DNA of 50,821 nucleotides, taken from NCBI RefSeq assembly GCF_038181555.1, contig NZ_JBBWUA010000023.1, positions 1 through 50,821 on the forward strand. Reading direction: 5' to 3'. Below the pieces are notes generated by a model. The model was not told the origin of the DNA. It was given only the letters and a program-made list of their open reading frames with translations, and made no database searches. The DNA is from Desulfitobacterium sp038181555 (GTDB lineage: Bacteria > Bacillota > Desulfitobacteriia > Desulfitobacteriales > Desulfitobacteriaceae). Made by a program: the position numbers and the translations under genes. Positions 42,356-50,821 of the stretch are shown piece by piece. Every line of letters begins with the position of its first letter. Positions within the stretch are counted from its first letter, which is position 1.

Positions 42356-43258
42356 ATGCATTTTGTTATGATATTTTTAGATGGATTTGGCTTGGGGAGA
42401 GAGCAGGATAATCCCATAGTTGCGGCCCACACCCCGAACCTAGATAAACTACTGGAAGGACATAATCTTTGGGGGCAAGACCGTCAAATTCAAACAGAGC
42501 ATGTGTTTTTTAGGCCATTAGATGCCTCTTTAGATGTCCCCGGGATTCCGCAAAGTGCGACGGGACAGACCACCTTATGGACAGGGGTCAATGGAGCCAA
42601 GGCTTTGGGGTTTCATCTTAATGCTTATCCTAACGAAAAATTAGTGTCGATAATTAACGAAAGATCGATATTTAAGCAATTGGCTGATCGTGGCAAGCGG
42701 GTCACTTTTGCTAATGCCTTCACTGATCAATATGACCAGATGGTCGCTTCGGGAAAGAGGAGGCATACTGCTTCCACCTTATCCGCCTTAGCCGGTGGAG
42801 TGCGCTTGCGAAAAGCCCCTGAACTGCTTGCGGGAAAGGGAATCTATCATGATATGACTAATGTGATTCTCAGGGAAATGGAACCCGAATTAGATATCCC
42901 GTTATTCTCGCCTTATCAAGCGGGGCAGAACCTCGGCCACATAACCCTTGAGCATGATTTTACCCTTTATGAATTCTTCCAGACGGATGTGCGAGGTCAT
43001 AAGCAGGATTGGGAAAAGTCGATTGCTTTAATGGAGCAGATTGATGAATTTATCGGTGGCTTGATGAGCGTCGTTCGCCATGAGGATGTAACTTGGCTGT
43101 TGACCAGCGATCATGGTAATTTCGAGGATTTTTGTGTCAAAGGTCATACGCAGAACCCAGTGCCTGCTTTAGGGTGGTCCAATCGACAAGTGGAGTGGCC
43201 CCAGTGGGTGCGGTTGGAGGATGTCACGCCGGGGATTATGGGGATGATTTTGACATAG
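42356..43258 (+). CDS. Alkaline-phosphatase-superfamily protein, phosphoglycerate-mutase-like
   Basis: The ~300 residues resemble the metalloenzyme clan containing independent PGM and phosphopentomutase. IFLDGFGLG near the N-terminus supplies a metal Asp. PGIPQSATGQTTLWTGVNGAK has the nucleophile Ser/Thr region. LLTSDHGNFEDF and VKGHTQNPVP supply the second Asp-His-His set. TGGAG lies 7 bases before ATG 42356; a GTG at 42305 with a crowded AAGGAG would add 17 residues. Much shorter than iPGM, it probably lacks the second domain. Substrate unknown. Confidence 0.8.
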   Translation: MHFVMIFLDGFGLGREQDNPIVAAHTPNLDKLLEGHNLWGQDRQIQTEHVFFRPLDASLDVPGIPQSATGQTTLWTGVNGAKALGFHLNAYPNEKLVSIINERSIFKQLADRGKRVTFANAFTDQYDQMVASGKRRHTASTLSALAGGVRLRKAPELLAGKGIYHDMTNVILREMEPELDIPLFSPYQAGQNLGHITLEHDFTLYEFFQTDVRGHKQDWEKSIALMEQIDEFIGGLMSVVRHEDVTWLLTSDHGNFEDFCVKGHTQNPVPALGWSNRQVEWPQWVRLEDVTPGIMGMILT

Positions 43259-43292
43259 CTATTATACAATTGCCTTATGTATGTGTATCTCC

Positions 43293-43502
43293 AGGATTTT
43301 GCGTTACACCGTTTACTCAGTAAGCTGCGCGGACTGTTCTAGTCGCTCAAGCACTCCGCTCCGTCAGGTTCCCAGCTAAATCGGCTCCTGCCTCGTAGCT
43401 GGTTGGAAACGTCCTGTTTCCAACCTGACTCCGCTGCCTGCTTTCGCGAAGAACAGTTACCTGCTCGCTTAGAAGGCGTTCACTCTTGTAACGCAAAATC
43501 CT
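43293..43502. repeat. 210-bp element of nested inverted repeats
   Basis: The ends AGGATTTTGCGTTAC (43293-43307) and GTAACGCAAAATCCT (43488-43502) are perfect 15-bp complements. Inside, in strict nesting order, ACTGTTCT/AGAACAGT (43333-43340/43450-43457), GTCAGGTT/AACCTGAC (43363-43370/43422-43429), CCAGCTA/TAGCTGG (43372-43378/43396-43402) and GTTGGAAAC/GTTTCCAAC (43402-43410/43416-43424) pair. No reading frame of use is present. It could be a small non-autonomous mobile element or the gene of a structured RNA; no clear target duplication flanks it. It fills most of the 360-base gap before the U32 gene. Confidence 0.8.
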
Positions 43503-43618
43503 TGGGTATTCTTTCAAGGGATTTCTTTATAGGGGATTTAAATAAAGGGATTTTGAATAAATCGATAAGAGTGCAAGTGAAATTAACTTATTGTGTCATA
43601 TAGGAACGAGGGAACAGT

Positions 43619-46276
43619 ATGTCAAAGAAAATAGAGTGTGAGCTTTCTTCTGAGGGGGAAAATGAATATGCTCGCCATAGCCAAGTCCCGATGGAGCTTT
43701 TGGCTCCGGCGGGGAGCTTTGAGGCGTTTAAGGCTGCGGTGGAAAATGGGGCTGATGCGGTTTATTTGGGCGGCCAAAGCTTTAATGCACGGGCCAATGC
43801 CGCTAATTTTAGTTTGGATGAGCTGCGTAAGGTGGTTCAGTATGCCCACGAGCGGGAAGCAATGGTCTATGTGACAGTGAATATTCTGATCGCGGATCGC
43901 GAGTTTCCGGAGCTTTATGATTATCTTTACGATTTGTATGATATTGGGGTGGATGCCCTGATTCTTCAGGATATCGGCGTAGCTGAGCTGATACAGAGCA
44001 TCTTGCCGGAGATGGAGCGCCACGCCAGTACGCAAATGACCATTAATACGACTTGGGGTGTTCGTCATGCGGAGAGGTTGGGCTTTCAAAGGGTGGTTTT
44101 TGCTCGGGAAGTGACAGCAGAAGAGATGAAGAAGATTTCCGCCACGACCCCTTTAGATATTGAGGTTTTTGTGCACGGGGCACTTTGTATTTGTTATTCT
44201 GGTCAATGCTTAATGTCCAGTTATATCGGAGGTCGGAGCGGGAATCGGGGACGCTGTGCTCAGCCCTGTCGGTTAACCTATCAGCTTATGAATGAGGACA
44301 AGACAGACTTATTGGCGGAGGCCAACCTGGGCAATCATCTGCTCAGTCCACGGGATTTGAATTTTGTGGAGGAGATCCGCAATTTACAAGAGTGTGGAGT
44401 CTATTCTCTGAAAGTTGAAGGACGAATGAAGAGGCCGGAGTATGTGGCTACGGTCATTCGCGTCTATCGTCGCGCCTTAGATCAGGTGCTTTCTGAGGAG
44501 AAGGGTGTTGGATCAGGGGTCACGGAGGAAGAAAAGACTGAACTACTGCAGATTTTCAATCGGGATTTTTCCCAAGGATACTTCCATGGTCATCCCGGGG
44601 CAGAGCTGATGAGCTATGCCCGTCCTAATAATCGCGGTATCCGCCTAGGTCGAATCACAAAGAATACCGGCAGTCAACTGGAGATAAGGCTCGAGGCTTA
44701 TCTTAGACCCGGGGACGGGATAGAAATCTGGACGAGCAGAGGCCGCGAAGGAATCACGGTCAATAAGGTTTGCCGTGGTAAAAACGAAATCGAGGTAGGA
44801 AATCCTGGAGACATCGTTCAGATTGACTTTGTGGGCAAATCACATCCTGGGGATCGAGTATTTAAGACTCATGATGAGCTTTTGATGGATAAGGCCCGTC
44901 AGAGCTTTCAAGAGGGAAAAGAACAACGGAAGCGTCCCTTAAAGATGCGCTTGATGGGTTCCATTGGCGAGGTTATGACCTTAGAAGTGGAGGATCGTCA
45001 TAAGCAAGTTAAAGTAAGTTCCTCCATTCCGGCTCAGCAGGCAATGAAGCGTCCTTTAACTCAGGAGTATGCTTTTCAACAGCTAGGTCGCTTGGGGACG
45101 ACGCCTTTCTGGCTTGAGGAATTAGAGCTTGAGGTAGAGGACGGTGTGATGCTTCCGGTCAGTGAGCTCAATGAAATGAGAAGATTGGCTGTAGAAGGGC
45201 TGCTCCAAAGTGCACACGCATATGAGCGCATCACCCGCGGAGTTTATCGTCAGCGTCTGAAGGATTGGAAGGATAGGCTACAAGGGGAGCAAGAGAAACA
45301 GATTCAGCAACATAGAGCATCATCGACTAGAGAAACTAAAGGGCATACACATCGGGATCTAGGTTTGGTGGCGGCTAAAAGCTTGACGGTGGCGATCAGC
45401 GATCTAGAAGGAGTGAAGGCGGCAATCATCGCAGGGGCGAGGCGGATTGCCCTAGGAGGGGAGCGTTGGCGTTCCCGGAAGGGCATGAGCCTGGAAGATA
45501 TCCGCTCGGCCGTTAAGCTTTGTAAGGAACAAGGAGCGGACTGCCTTTTGCGCCTGCCTCGTATCCTCAATGAGGAACAAAGTGCATGGTGGCAGGAGAA
45601 TTTAAAGAAAATCAGGGACTGGGAGGACCGCCCGAGCATCATGATCTCAAACCTGGGTGAGCTGGAAATGCTCAAGGTCCTTGATTCAGACTGGACTTTT
45701 GAAGTAGATTATCCTGTGAATCTATTTAATGAGGCTGCCATTGCGCATTTTCTTCGCTTGGGTGCCCGGGGAGTTACTCTATCCACAGAGCTTGAGCACA
45801 GTCAGATTGAGAATTTGGCCCGCTGGCCGAAGACCGAGCTCTTTGTCTTCGGGGATTTGGAGATGATGGTCAGTGAGTATTGTCCTGTGGGTGCGACACT
45901 CGGTGGTAAAAAGGGTTCGAAATGCAGTGTGCCCTGTGTGAAGGAACCTCACTACCTTAGGGATCGAATGAAATATGATTTTCCGATCGAGACAGATTTG
46001 GATTGTCGGATGCATCTATATAATGTAAAGCGCTTGAACCTCTATAAGGAGTTAGGTGCGATTGCTAAGATGGGGGTTCAGCGAGTTCGTTTGCAATTAG
46101 ATCGAGCTACTCCTGTCCAGATTCGCGATACCATCAGGGTCTTTCTTGAAGGTTGGGAACGAGCCCTTGATGGGGAGAGAATCTCAGAAGAGCAGGCAGA
46201 AAAGGTTAGTGCTTACCTAGAGGAACGTTTCCCGGAAGGGTTTACTAAAGGGCATTACTTCCGGGGAGTCCTTTAG
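43619..46276 (+). CDS. U32 peptidase-family protein with C-terminal DUF3656 region
   Basis: The 885 residues have a U32 domain with MELLAPAGSFEAFKAAVENGADAVYLG at the front. The signature IEVFVHGALCICYSGQCLMSSYIGGRSGN leads to RGRCAQPCR, whose cysteines in relatives bind an iron-sulfur cluster, and VEGRMKRPEYVATVIRVYRR follows. The second half matches the extension found in large U32 proteins and carries another Cys set (SEYCPVGATLGGKKGSKCSVPC). E. coli RlhA, of this family, hydroxylates 23S rRNA with prephenate; other members process collagen-like proteins. The RNA-modifying role is more likely here but not shown. GAGGGA precedes the ATG. Confidence 0.88.
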   Translation: MSKKIECELSSEGENEYARHSQVPMELLAPAGSFEAFKAAVENGADAVYLGGQSFNARANAANFSLDELRKVVQYAHEREAMVYVTVNILIADREFPELYDYLYDLYDIGVDALILQDIGVAELIQSILPEMERHASTQMTINTTWGVRHAERLGFQRVVFAREVTAEEMKKISATTPLDIEVFVHGALCICYSGQCLMSSYIGGRSGNRGRCAQPCRLTYQLMNEDKTDLLAEANLGNHLLSPRDLNFVEEIRNLQECGVYSLKVEGRMKRPEYVATVIRVYRRALDQVLSEEKGVGSGVTEEEKTELLQIFNRDFSQGYFHGHPGAELMSYARPNNRGIRLGRITKNTGSQLEIRLEAYLRPGDGIEIWTSRGREGITVNKVCRGKNEIEVGNPGDIVQIDFVGKSHPGDRVFKTHDELLMDKARQSFQEGKEQRKRPLKMRLMGSIGEVMTLEVEDRHKQVKVSSSIPAQQAMKRPLTQEYAFQQLGRLGTTPFWLEELELEVEDGVMLPVSELNEMRRLAVEGLLQSAHAYERITRGVYRQRLKDWKDRLQGEQEKQIQQHRASSTRETKGHTHRDLGLVAAKSLTVAISDLEGVKAAIIAGARRIALGGERWRSRKGMSLEDIRSAVKLCKEQGADCLLRLPRILNEEQSAWWQENLKKIRDWEDRPSIMISNLGELEMLKVLDSDWTFEVDYPVNLFNEAAIAHFLRLGARGVTLSTELEHSQIENLARWPKTELFVFGDLEMMVSEYCPVGATLGGKKGSKCSVPCVKEPHYLRDRMKYDFPIETDLDCRMHLYNVKRLNLYKELGAIAKMGVQRVRLQLDRATPVQIRDTIRVFLEGWERALDGERISEEQAEKVSAYLEERFPEGFTKGHYFRGVL

Positions 46277-46368
46277 AAATTGGGGAAAGATACTTCGCTT
46301 TGCTCAGTAGGACAGTGGGGGCTTGGCGTTAGTTCAGTGATAAAAACAATGAATGTCGAGATGATGAT

Positions 46369-46395
46369 GAATCAAGGGACCTGTCCCCTTGATTC
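46369..46395. repeat. GGGACAGGTCCC-type dispersed repeat (copy 2)
   Basis: GAATCAAGGG (46369-46378) pairs with CCCTTGATTC (46386-46395) over ACCTGTC. Bases 46376-46395 are the exact reverse complement of 33227-33246. Confidence 0.75.
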
Positions 46396-46431
46396 ACCTT
46401 TATCCCAAACGTGGGAGGGAAAGGGTCGAAG

Positions 46432-48801
46432 ATGGTAATTGAAGAACGAGTGATGAGAAAACTCGATTTTGATAAGATTCTCGAGGGACTGGCACGGCTA
46501 TGCTTGTTGCCTCGGGCGCGGGAATTAGCTGAAGATATGAAGCCTTATGCTCATCTTGATCTTGTCCGGGAAGCTTTGGAGGAGACGGGAGAGGGTAAGA
46601 GCATTCTGCGGGTCAACCCGCTGTTTTCAGTGCGAGGAGCAAAGGAAATACGTCCTTTACTAGAGCGTTGTCTCAGGGGAGGTACTTTAACTCCTGATGA
46701 ATTGTTACAGATCCGCGACACCTTAAAGGCAGCACGCTATGTTAAACAAAGTCTTTCAGAAGGGAAGGTGGAGACACCTCACCTCAAAGGAATTATAGAA
46801 AGTGTCCTGTTGCCCAAGGGCATTGAAGAGGAAATAACTCGTTGTATCACAGAGGATGGGCAGGTAGCCGATCAAGCCTCTCCTCTGCTTATGGAGTTAC
46901 GGCGAGGAGTTGGGCGTTTGCAGAGCCGGATTCGGGAAACCCTAGAGGGCATTATTCGCAATCCCGCCTACCAGAAAATCCTTCAGGATCCCATCATAAC
47001 GCAGCGCTCGGAACGTTATGTTGTGCCGGTTAAACAGGAATATCGTCAATCCTTCCAAGGGATTGTCCATGATCAATCAGCCAGTGGGGCAACGCTTTTC
47101 ATCGAGCCCATGACCGTGGTCAATCTGGGTAATGAATTAAGGGAAGTTATCCTCAAGGAACAGCGGGAAGTACAACGAATTCTCTTGCTTCTGTCGGCGC
47201 GAGTTGAAGGTGAGGCGGAGTCCATCGCAGAGGCTCATGAAGCTTTGGCACGGGTGGATTTTATCCTAGCTAAGGCACATTTGAGTGAAGAGATGAATGC
47301 CGGAGCGCCGATTCTTACAGATAAGCAAGAGATTAGCCTGATTCAAGCAAGACATCCGTTATTGACAGGGAAGGTCGTTCCCTTAACCATTGAATTAGGG
47401 ACGCGATTCGATACGGTCGTGGTCACCGGTCCCAATACGGGCGGGAAAACCGTTGCCCTCAAGACGATAGGTCTCTTGGCAGCGATGACCCAGTGCGGCT
47501 TACATATCCCAGCTGAATCCGATTCTCGCGTGGGAGTGTTTACGCAGATCTTCGCGGATATCGGGGATGAGCAGAGTGTAGAACAATCCTTAAGTACCTT
47601 CAGTGGCCATATGAAAAATATCGTCGAGATCGTGCAGAAGGCCGATAAGCGTTCCTTGATTCTCCTCGATGAAGTGGGAGCGGGAACTGACCCCACCGAG
47701 GGGTCGGCCCTAGCCATGGCTATCATCGCAGAGCTCCATGAGCGGGGCTCGAGAATTGTGGCTACCACCCATTATGGGGCCTTAAAGAATTTTGCCTATA
47801 ATACACCACGGGTAGAAAATGCCTCGGTGGAATTTGACTCAGAGACCTTAAGACCTACCTATCGATTATTGATTGGGATCCCTGGCAAGAGCAATGCCTT
47901 TTATATCGCCGGTCGATTAGGCTTGCCGGAAGAGGTTTTGGTGCGAGCTCGTACCTTTGTCACGGAACGGGAAATGCAGGTTGCGGATTTAATCGAAAAT
48001 CTCGAGGATACCCAACGAGAGATTGATTTTGAAAAGCGGCGTGCCCGCGAGGAACGCCAGTTGATTGAGATGGAGAGCCTGGGTCTGAAAGAAAAATCCC
48101 AAAAGCTTGAGGATGAATACCAAGAGCTCATGGCAAAAGCAAAGGATCAGGCTACGGAGATTGTCCGCGAAGCAAGACGCGAAGCGGAACGATTGATTGA
48201 TGAGCTCAGGCTTGCCCTTAAAGAGGACCGCAAGGATCAGCAGGCAGTAGAACGAGCTCGCCAGGGAATCCGCAAATTATCCAGTAAAGTAGGGACTCCT
48301 GATAGCCAACCTAAGACCTCGAATGGTGTCAATCCTGAGGAGATTAAGCTGGGACAAATGGTCTATATGACCAAGCTCCGTCAGAAGGGGCAGGTTTTGA
48401 AGCTACCTAATAGCTCAGGAGAAATCCTCGTTCAAGCCGGGGTTATCAAGCTCAATGTTCCCATCAGTGAAATACGCTTGGAAAAAGAAGAAAAACCAAC
48501 TCGCTCCACTCGCTCAGTTAATAGTCAGGGCAAGGGAGGAATGAAGAAGGCTGAAACCATCCGTACGGAAATCGATTTGCGGGGGATGATGGTAGAGGAA
48601 GCCAGTTTTGAGTTAGATAAGTATCTAGATGATGCAGTGCTCACAGGGGTAGGTCAGGTCTATGTCATCCATGGAAAAGGGACGGGAGCTTTAAGGAATG
48701 GCATTCATGAATTCTTACGTGGACATCATCATGTCAAATCCTTCCGCATCGGTCAGCATGGTGAAGGAGATCTCGGCGTAACCGTAGTAGAATTAAGGTA
48801 A
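46432..48801 (+). CDS. mutS2: MutS2 family ATPase/endonuclease
   Basis: MutS2 suppresses homologous recombination and, in Bacillus, also acts on stalled ribosomes. From ATG 46432 there are 789 residues: an N-terminal clamp (RKLDFDKILEGLARLC), the ATPase with Walker A GPNTGGKT (333-340), Walker B LILLDEVGAGTDP, then TTHYGALKNFAYNT. A long charged helix and a KOW-like segment follow, and finally a Smr domain from about residue 711 with IDLRGMMVEEA and VIHGKGTGALRNG. The Smr LRG/HGxG motifs are intact, so nuclease activity is likely. A GTG at 46411 overlaps the ribosome-binding site and is rejected. Confidence 0.96.
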   Translation: MVIEERVMRKLDFDKILEGLARLCLLPRARELAEDMKPYAHLDLVREALEETGEGKSILRVNPLFSVRGAKEIRPLLERCLRGGTLTPDELLQIRDTLKAARYVKQSLSEGKVETPHLKGIIESVLLPKGIEEEITRCITEDGQVADQASPLLMELRRGVGRLQSRIRETLEGIIRNPAYQKILQDPIITQRSERYVVPVKQEYRQSFQGIVHDQSASGATLFIEPMTVVNLGNELREVILKEQREVQRILLLLSARVEGEAESIAEAHEALARVDFILAKAHLSEEMNAGAPILTDKQEISLIQARHPLLTGKVVPLTIELGTRFDTVVVTGPNTGGKTVALKTIGLLAAMTQCGLHIPAESDSRVGVFTQIFADIGDEQSVEQSLSTFSGHMKNIVEIVQKADKRSLILLDEVGAGTDPTEGSALAMAIIAELHERGSRIVATTHYGALKNFAYNTPRVENASVEFDSETLRPTYRLLIGIPGKSNAFYIAGRLGLPEEVLVRARTFVTEREMQVADLIENLEDTQREIDFEKRRAREERQLIEMESLGLKEKSQKLEDEYQELMAKAKDQATEIVREARREAERLIDELRLALKEDRKDQQAVERARQGIRKLSSKVGTPDSQPKTSNGVNPEEIKLGQMVYMTKLRQKGQVLKLPNSSGEILVQAGVIKLNVPISEIRLEKEEKPTRSTRSVNSQGKGGMKKAETIRTEIDLRGMMVEEASFELDKYLDDAVLTGVGQVYVIHGKGTGALRNGIHEFLRGHHHVKSFRIGQHGEGDLGVTVVELR

Positions 48802-48889
48802 GAGAAAAAGATATCACGATTTTTGTGGATTTTTTCATTGGTATATGTATATAATGCTTGTATATGAAATAATGACATGAGGTGAAGAT

Positions 48890-49123
48890 ATGGCTACATT
48901 TGCTATGATTACCCCTACTGTTGCAGTCATCGGTTTAGTGATAGCACTGATTCTTTTTGGACCGGGTAAGCTCCCCGAATTGGGCAAGGGCTTAGGCAAA
49001 GGGCTTAAAGAGTTTAAGGATGCGACAGATCTTTCAGATGATGATAGTAAGAAGAGTAAGAAGGAAACTCCAAAACAAGTTGCTGAGAGTAAAGAAGAAG
49101 CAGAAGACAGCGAAAGTAAATAA
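48890..49123 (+). CDS. tatA: Twin-arginine translocase subunit TatA
   Basis: The 77 residues have one membrane helix (about 8-25), the FGPGKLPELGKGLGKGLKEFK hinge and amphipathic helix of TatA, and an acidic/lysine-rich tail. TatA forms the pore for folded proteins. GAGGTGA precedes the ATG; a -10-like TATAAT lies at 48850-48855 without a good -35. No tatC is next to it. The gene at 49471 encodes a protein with a Tat signal. Confidence 0.95.
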   Translation: MATFAMITPTVAVIGLVIALILFGPGKLPELGKGLGKGLKEFKDATDLSDDDSKKSKKETPKQVAESKEEAEDSESK

Positions 49124-49134
49124 CAGGAAAAAAG

Positions 49135-49166
49135 AAAGCGTGCTCATTTTTGAGCACGCTTTTTGA
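49135..49166 (+). terminator. Terminator after tatA
   Basis: AAAGCGTGCTCA (49135-49146) pairs with TGAGCACGCTTT (49151-49162) around TTTT; Ts follow. Confidence 0.92.
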
Positions 49167-49470
49167 CATAGAAGTGGGCTTGTATCTTGATGTAACAACT
49201 ATCTGTAACAAAATTGATCATAAAACGTCTTGTGAAAAATTTATACAATGAGTTCCATTATAGACTTATGGGAGGAGGGTGGGCAGAACTTAGTGAAAGT
49301 GCTATGTTTAACAAACCCATCCTACCGCGTTATTGATGGCACGGATATTGCATTATTATTTAGTGTTCACAGAAAATACATAGTTTTAAAAGAGACAAGG
49401 AGGGAAAAAGGCAACTACCCCGTCAGGCTCCTTAAGGGCAAGTCAAAAAAAATTCTAGGAGGGAATAGTT
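49167..49470 (+). other. Leader region before the Tat flavoprotein gene
   Basis: About 300 bases without a convincing gene. A frame from ATG 49248 has no ribosome-binding site. TGTAACA occurs twice (about 49190 and 49205). No FNR-like or reductive-dehalogenase-type box was recognised. Two AAGGAGGG/AGGAGGG sites occur; only that at about 49459 leads to a gene. Confidence 0.4.
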
Positions 49471-50685
49471 ATGACAATTAACCGAAGAGATTTTCTTAAA
49501 CGCGCCGCAGCGGGTGCTGCTGTAGTGGCTGGGTCCAGTTTTTTAGTCGGATGTAATACCACTGGAGCAGTTGCACCTGCGTCAACTCCTGAAGCTTGGG
49601 ATCATGAAACTGACGTCGTCGTAATTGGCGGAGGTAATGGTGGGTTAAGTGCAGCCGCTGCCGCAGCTGAAGAAGGTAAGAAGGTTATCCTCTGTGAAAT
49701 TAGTGCATTTCTAGGTGGCGGTTCCGCCTATTCCGGTGGAACCATCCACTCTTGGGGTTTAGATACTTGGGAGAAATACAAAGAACATACTGAGGACCTG
49801 GATGATCCCGTCCTTGCTAAGAAGTATGTGGAAACCTTTAGACAGGAGTATATTCCGTGGTTACAAAAGAATGGAATTCCGCTTAAGAAGCATCCCGGTG
49901 GCAAGGGCTTCAACAATGACTGGGCCTTAGGTTCCGGTGAAGCCGGATATCTTAAGCATAAAGCTTATTTTGATGCTTTAGCTAATTTCATCACGAGCAA
50001 GGGTGGTACAATTATGCTCCAAACACGTGGCTTGCGCCTTGTCATCGATGAAAGTGGGGTAGTTAGCGGTGTTCAAGCTATCAAAAATGGTGAAGCCAAG
50101 GCTATTTTTATTAAGGCTGGAGCGGTAGTTTTAGCTACGGGTGGATTCCAATCCAATAAAGGGTTGATGGCCAAGTACATCGGACCAAATGGTGATGTGG
50201 CCCGCAATATGGGAACTCCTTATAATACCGGAAGCGGCATGCTTATGGCCCAAGGTGTGGGAGCTATGACTCAAGGCAACTTCTCTACTTTTTCGGGGAC
50301 GTTTACCGGTATCGTACCGGGACCAGCAGTTGAAGATAGCCCAGCAGAATACGAAGCAAAACGTGCTGGTGATCCTCAAACCTTACCGGGAATCAGTGGT
50401 GGGCGTCCATTCGTTCCCATGTGGATTAATTACCTTTTCCCTGATGAGAGCATCTCGATTATGGTGAATCTCCAAGGCAAACGCTTTGCCGATGAGACCT
50501 CTCCCATAGAAGCTAAATATGCCAGACTTCCCCAAGAAGTATTGAAGCAAAAAAGAGCAATGGCCTTCATGATTGGAGATAAAAACACTCTTGAAAAAGC
50601 AAAAGGTTCAGACACGATCCTCAAAATGTATCAGGAACAGGGTGGTAAGGTTGTTGAAGGAGCTACCCTTGAGGAATTAGCGTAA
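49471..50685 (+). CDS. Tat-exported FAD reductase, fumarate-reductase-like, C-terminally short
   Basis: The N-terminus has the Tat motif R5RDFLK10 and a hydrophobic stretch ending in the lipobox L25-V-G-C28, so it is probably exported folded and lipid-anchored. FAD binding follows: DVVVIGGGNGGLSAAAAA with G53-G54-G55. GGGSAYSGGTIHSWG and VVLATGGFQSNKGLM are typical of flavocytochrome c/fumarate reductase-type enzymes, and QGKRFADETSP occurs near residue 333. It stops at residue 404, after GATLEELA. Relatives continue for about 100-150 residues to supply more of the FAD site and an active-site His/Arg. It may be a broken or specialised copy. No heme motif is visible. AGGAGGG precedes the ATG. 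Confidence 0.82.
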   Translation: MTINRRDFLKRAAAGAAVVAGSSFLVGCNTTGAVAPASTPEAWDHETDVVVIGGGNGGLSAAAAAAEEGKKVILCEISAFLGGGSAYSGGTIHSWGLDTWEKYKEHTEDLDDPVLAKKYVETFRQEYIPWLQKNGIPLKKHPGGKGFNNDWALGSGEAGYLKHKAYFDALANFITSKGGTIMLQTRGLRLVIDESGVVSGVQAIKNGEAKAIFIKAGAVVLATGGFQSNKGLMAKYIGPNGDVARNMGTPYNTGSGMLMAQGVGAMTQGNFSTFSGTFTGIVPGPAVEDSPAEYEAKRAGDPQTLPGISGGRPFVPMWINYLFPDESISIMVNLQGKRFADETSPIEAKYARLPQEVLKQKRAMAFMIGDKNTLEKAKGSDTILKMYQEQGGKVVEGATLEELA

Positions 50686-50770
50686 GCGCTTAATCTTAGG
50701 GTGCATCGTCAGCACTCCTGATTTATGAGACAATATTCCTATAAACATAGTGATAGGAGGTATTGTTGTT

Positions 50771-50821
50771 GTGACCAGCCTGGAGAAAAGAGCATTAGTG
50801 GAAGAATGTCGTCAAAGTAAC
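50771..50821 (+). CDS. Start of an unidentified protein, cut by the window edge
   Basis: A GTG (50771) 10 bases after AGGAGG opens a frame reading VTSLEKRALVEECRQSN to the last base. Too short to assign. Codons look coding, and the site fits the start of a new gene after the flavoprotein. Confidence 0.5.
   Translation, partial: MTSLEKRALVEECRQSN

Noticed and set aside
49248..49481. 77-residue frame before the Tat flavoprotein
   Set aside because: ATG lacks a ribosome-binding site, the frame overlaps the next gene's ribosome-binding site, and no family pattern is seen. Low-confidence rejection.

Overview
The window reads as chromosomal DNA of an anaerobic, low-to-mid GC Firmicute of the Clostridia, most like Desulfitobacterium (Peptococcaceae). 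This is inferred from recognised proteins and gene orders, not from a database search. Pointers are: ytxC–T-box–thrS, L20 leader–infC–rpmI–rplT, a TrmH-type methylase then yqzL–T-box–pheST–zapA, mutS2, a seven-gene Mrp antiporter operon, bacteriohemerythrin, an arylsulfotransferase-like enzyme and a Tat-exported flavoprotein. Most genes have strong AGGAGG-type ribosome-binding sites, and GTG, TTG and one AUU start occur.

Layout. 1-382: 3' part of a 5S rRNA with terminator, then a second, broken copy of the 5S tail carrying a hairpin-rich insert. 0.67-6.5 kb: GltS-type glutamate carrier, arylsulfotransferase-like protein, LysR regulator and MFS carrier, probably a small uptake/sulfate-transfer locus; a perfect 15-bp inverted repeat covers the lysR ribosome-binding site. 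6.8-8.7 kb: FAD oxidoreductase fused to a Rieske domain, and a DoxX remnant. 9.0-10.4 kb: very small genes, namely two related 31-residue membrane peptides, a 50-residue two-helix peptide, a 39-residue protein with a textbook C2H2 zinc finger on the minus strand, and a 105-residue membrane protein. 10.5-12.8 kb: membrane glycosyltransferase and agmatinase. 12.9-13.5 kb: seven tRNA genes behind one strong promoter. 13.8-17.9 kb: UMF1-type carrier, a phosphodiesterase and a HerA-like ATPase (minus).

18.3-25.2 kb looks like an ion-homeostasis region. A c-di-AMP (ydaO/yuaA) riboswitch with its terminator points rightwards, yet the next gene, a free-standing KdpD-type universal-stress domain protein, lies on the opposite strand. 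The first same-strand genes are mrpABCDEFG, about 950 bases further on. A decayed CorA gene follows. 25.8-29.1 kb: a PanE-type reductase, then an arginine/lysine-type decarboxylase (speA) and spermidine synthase (speE). With agmatinase they give a plausible arginine–agmatine–putrescine–spermidine route.

29.3-41.2 kb is translation and cell-division housekeeping: bacteriohemerythrin, ytxC, thrS (T-box with an ACC specifier), diaminopimelate dehydrogenase, infC-rpmI-rplT with an L20-type leader and an AUU start for IF3, an RNA methylase, yqzL, pheST behind a second T-box, and zapA. 41.3-50.8 kb: a DUF1858 protein, a GNAT acetyltransferase, a PGM-like phosphatase-superfamily protein, a 210-bp nested-inverted-repeat element, a U32 peptidase, mutS2, tatA, and a Tat/lipobox flavoprotein that stops before its usual C-terminal part. 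A new reading frame starts at the right edge.

The least explained items are the rightward c-di-AMP switch reading antisense towards mrp, the nested inverted-repeat element at 43293-43502, the interrupted 5S tail, the paired 31-residue membrane peptides and the C2H2 mini-protein. No CRISPR array, transposase or phage gene was seen.
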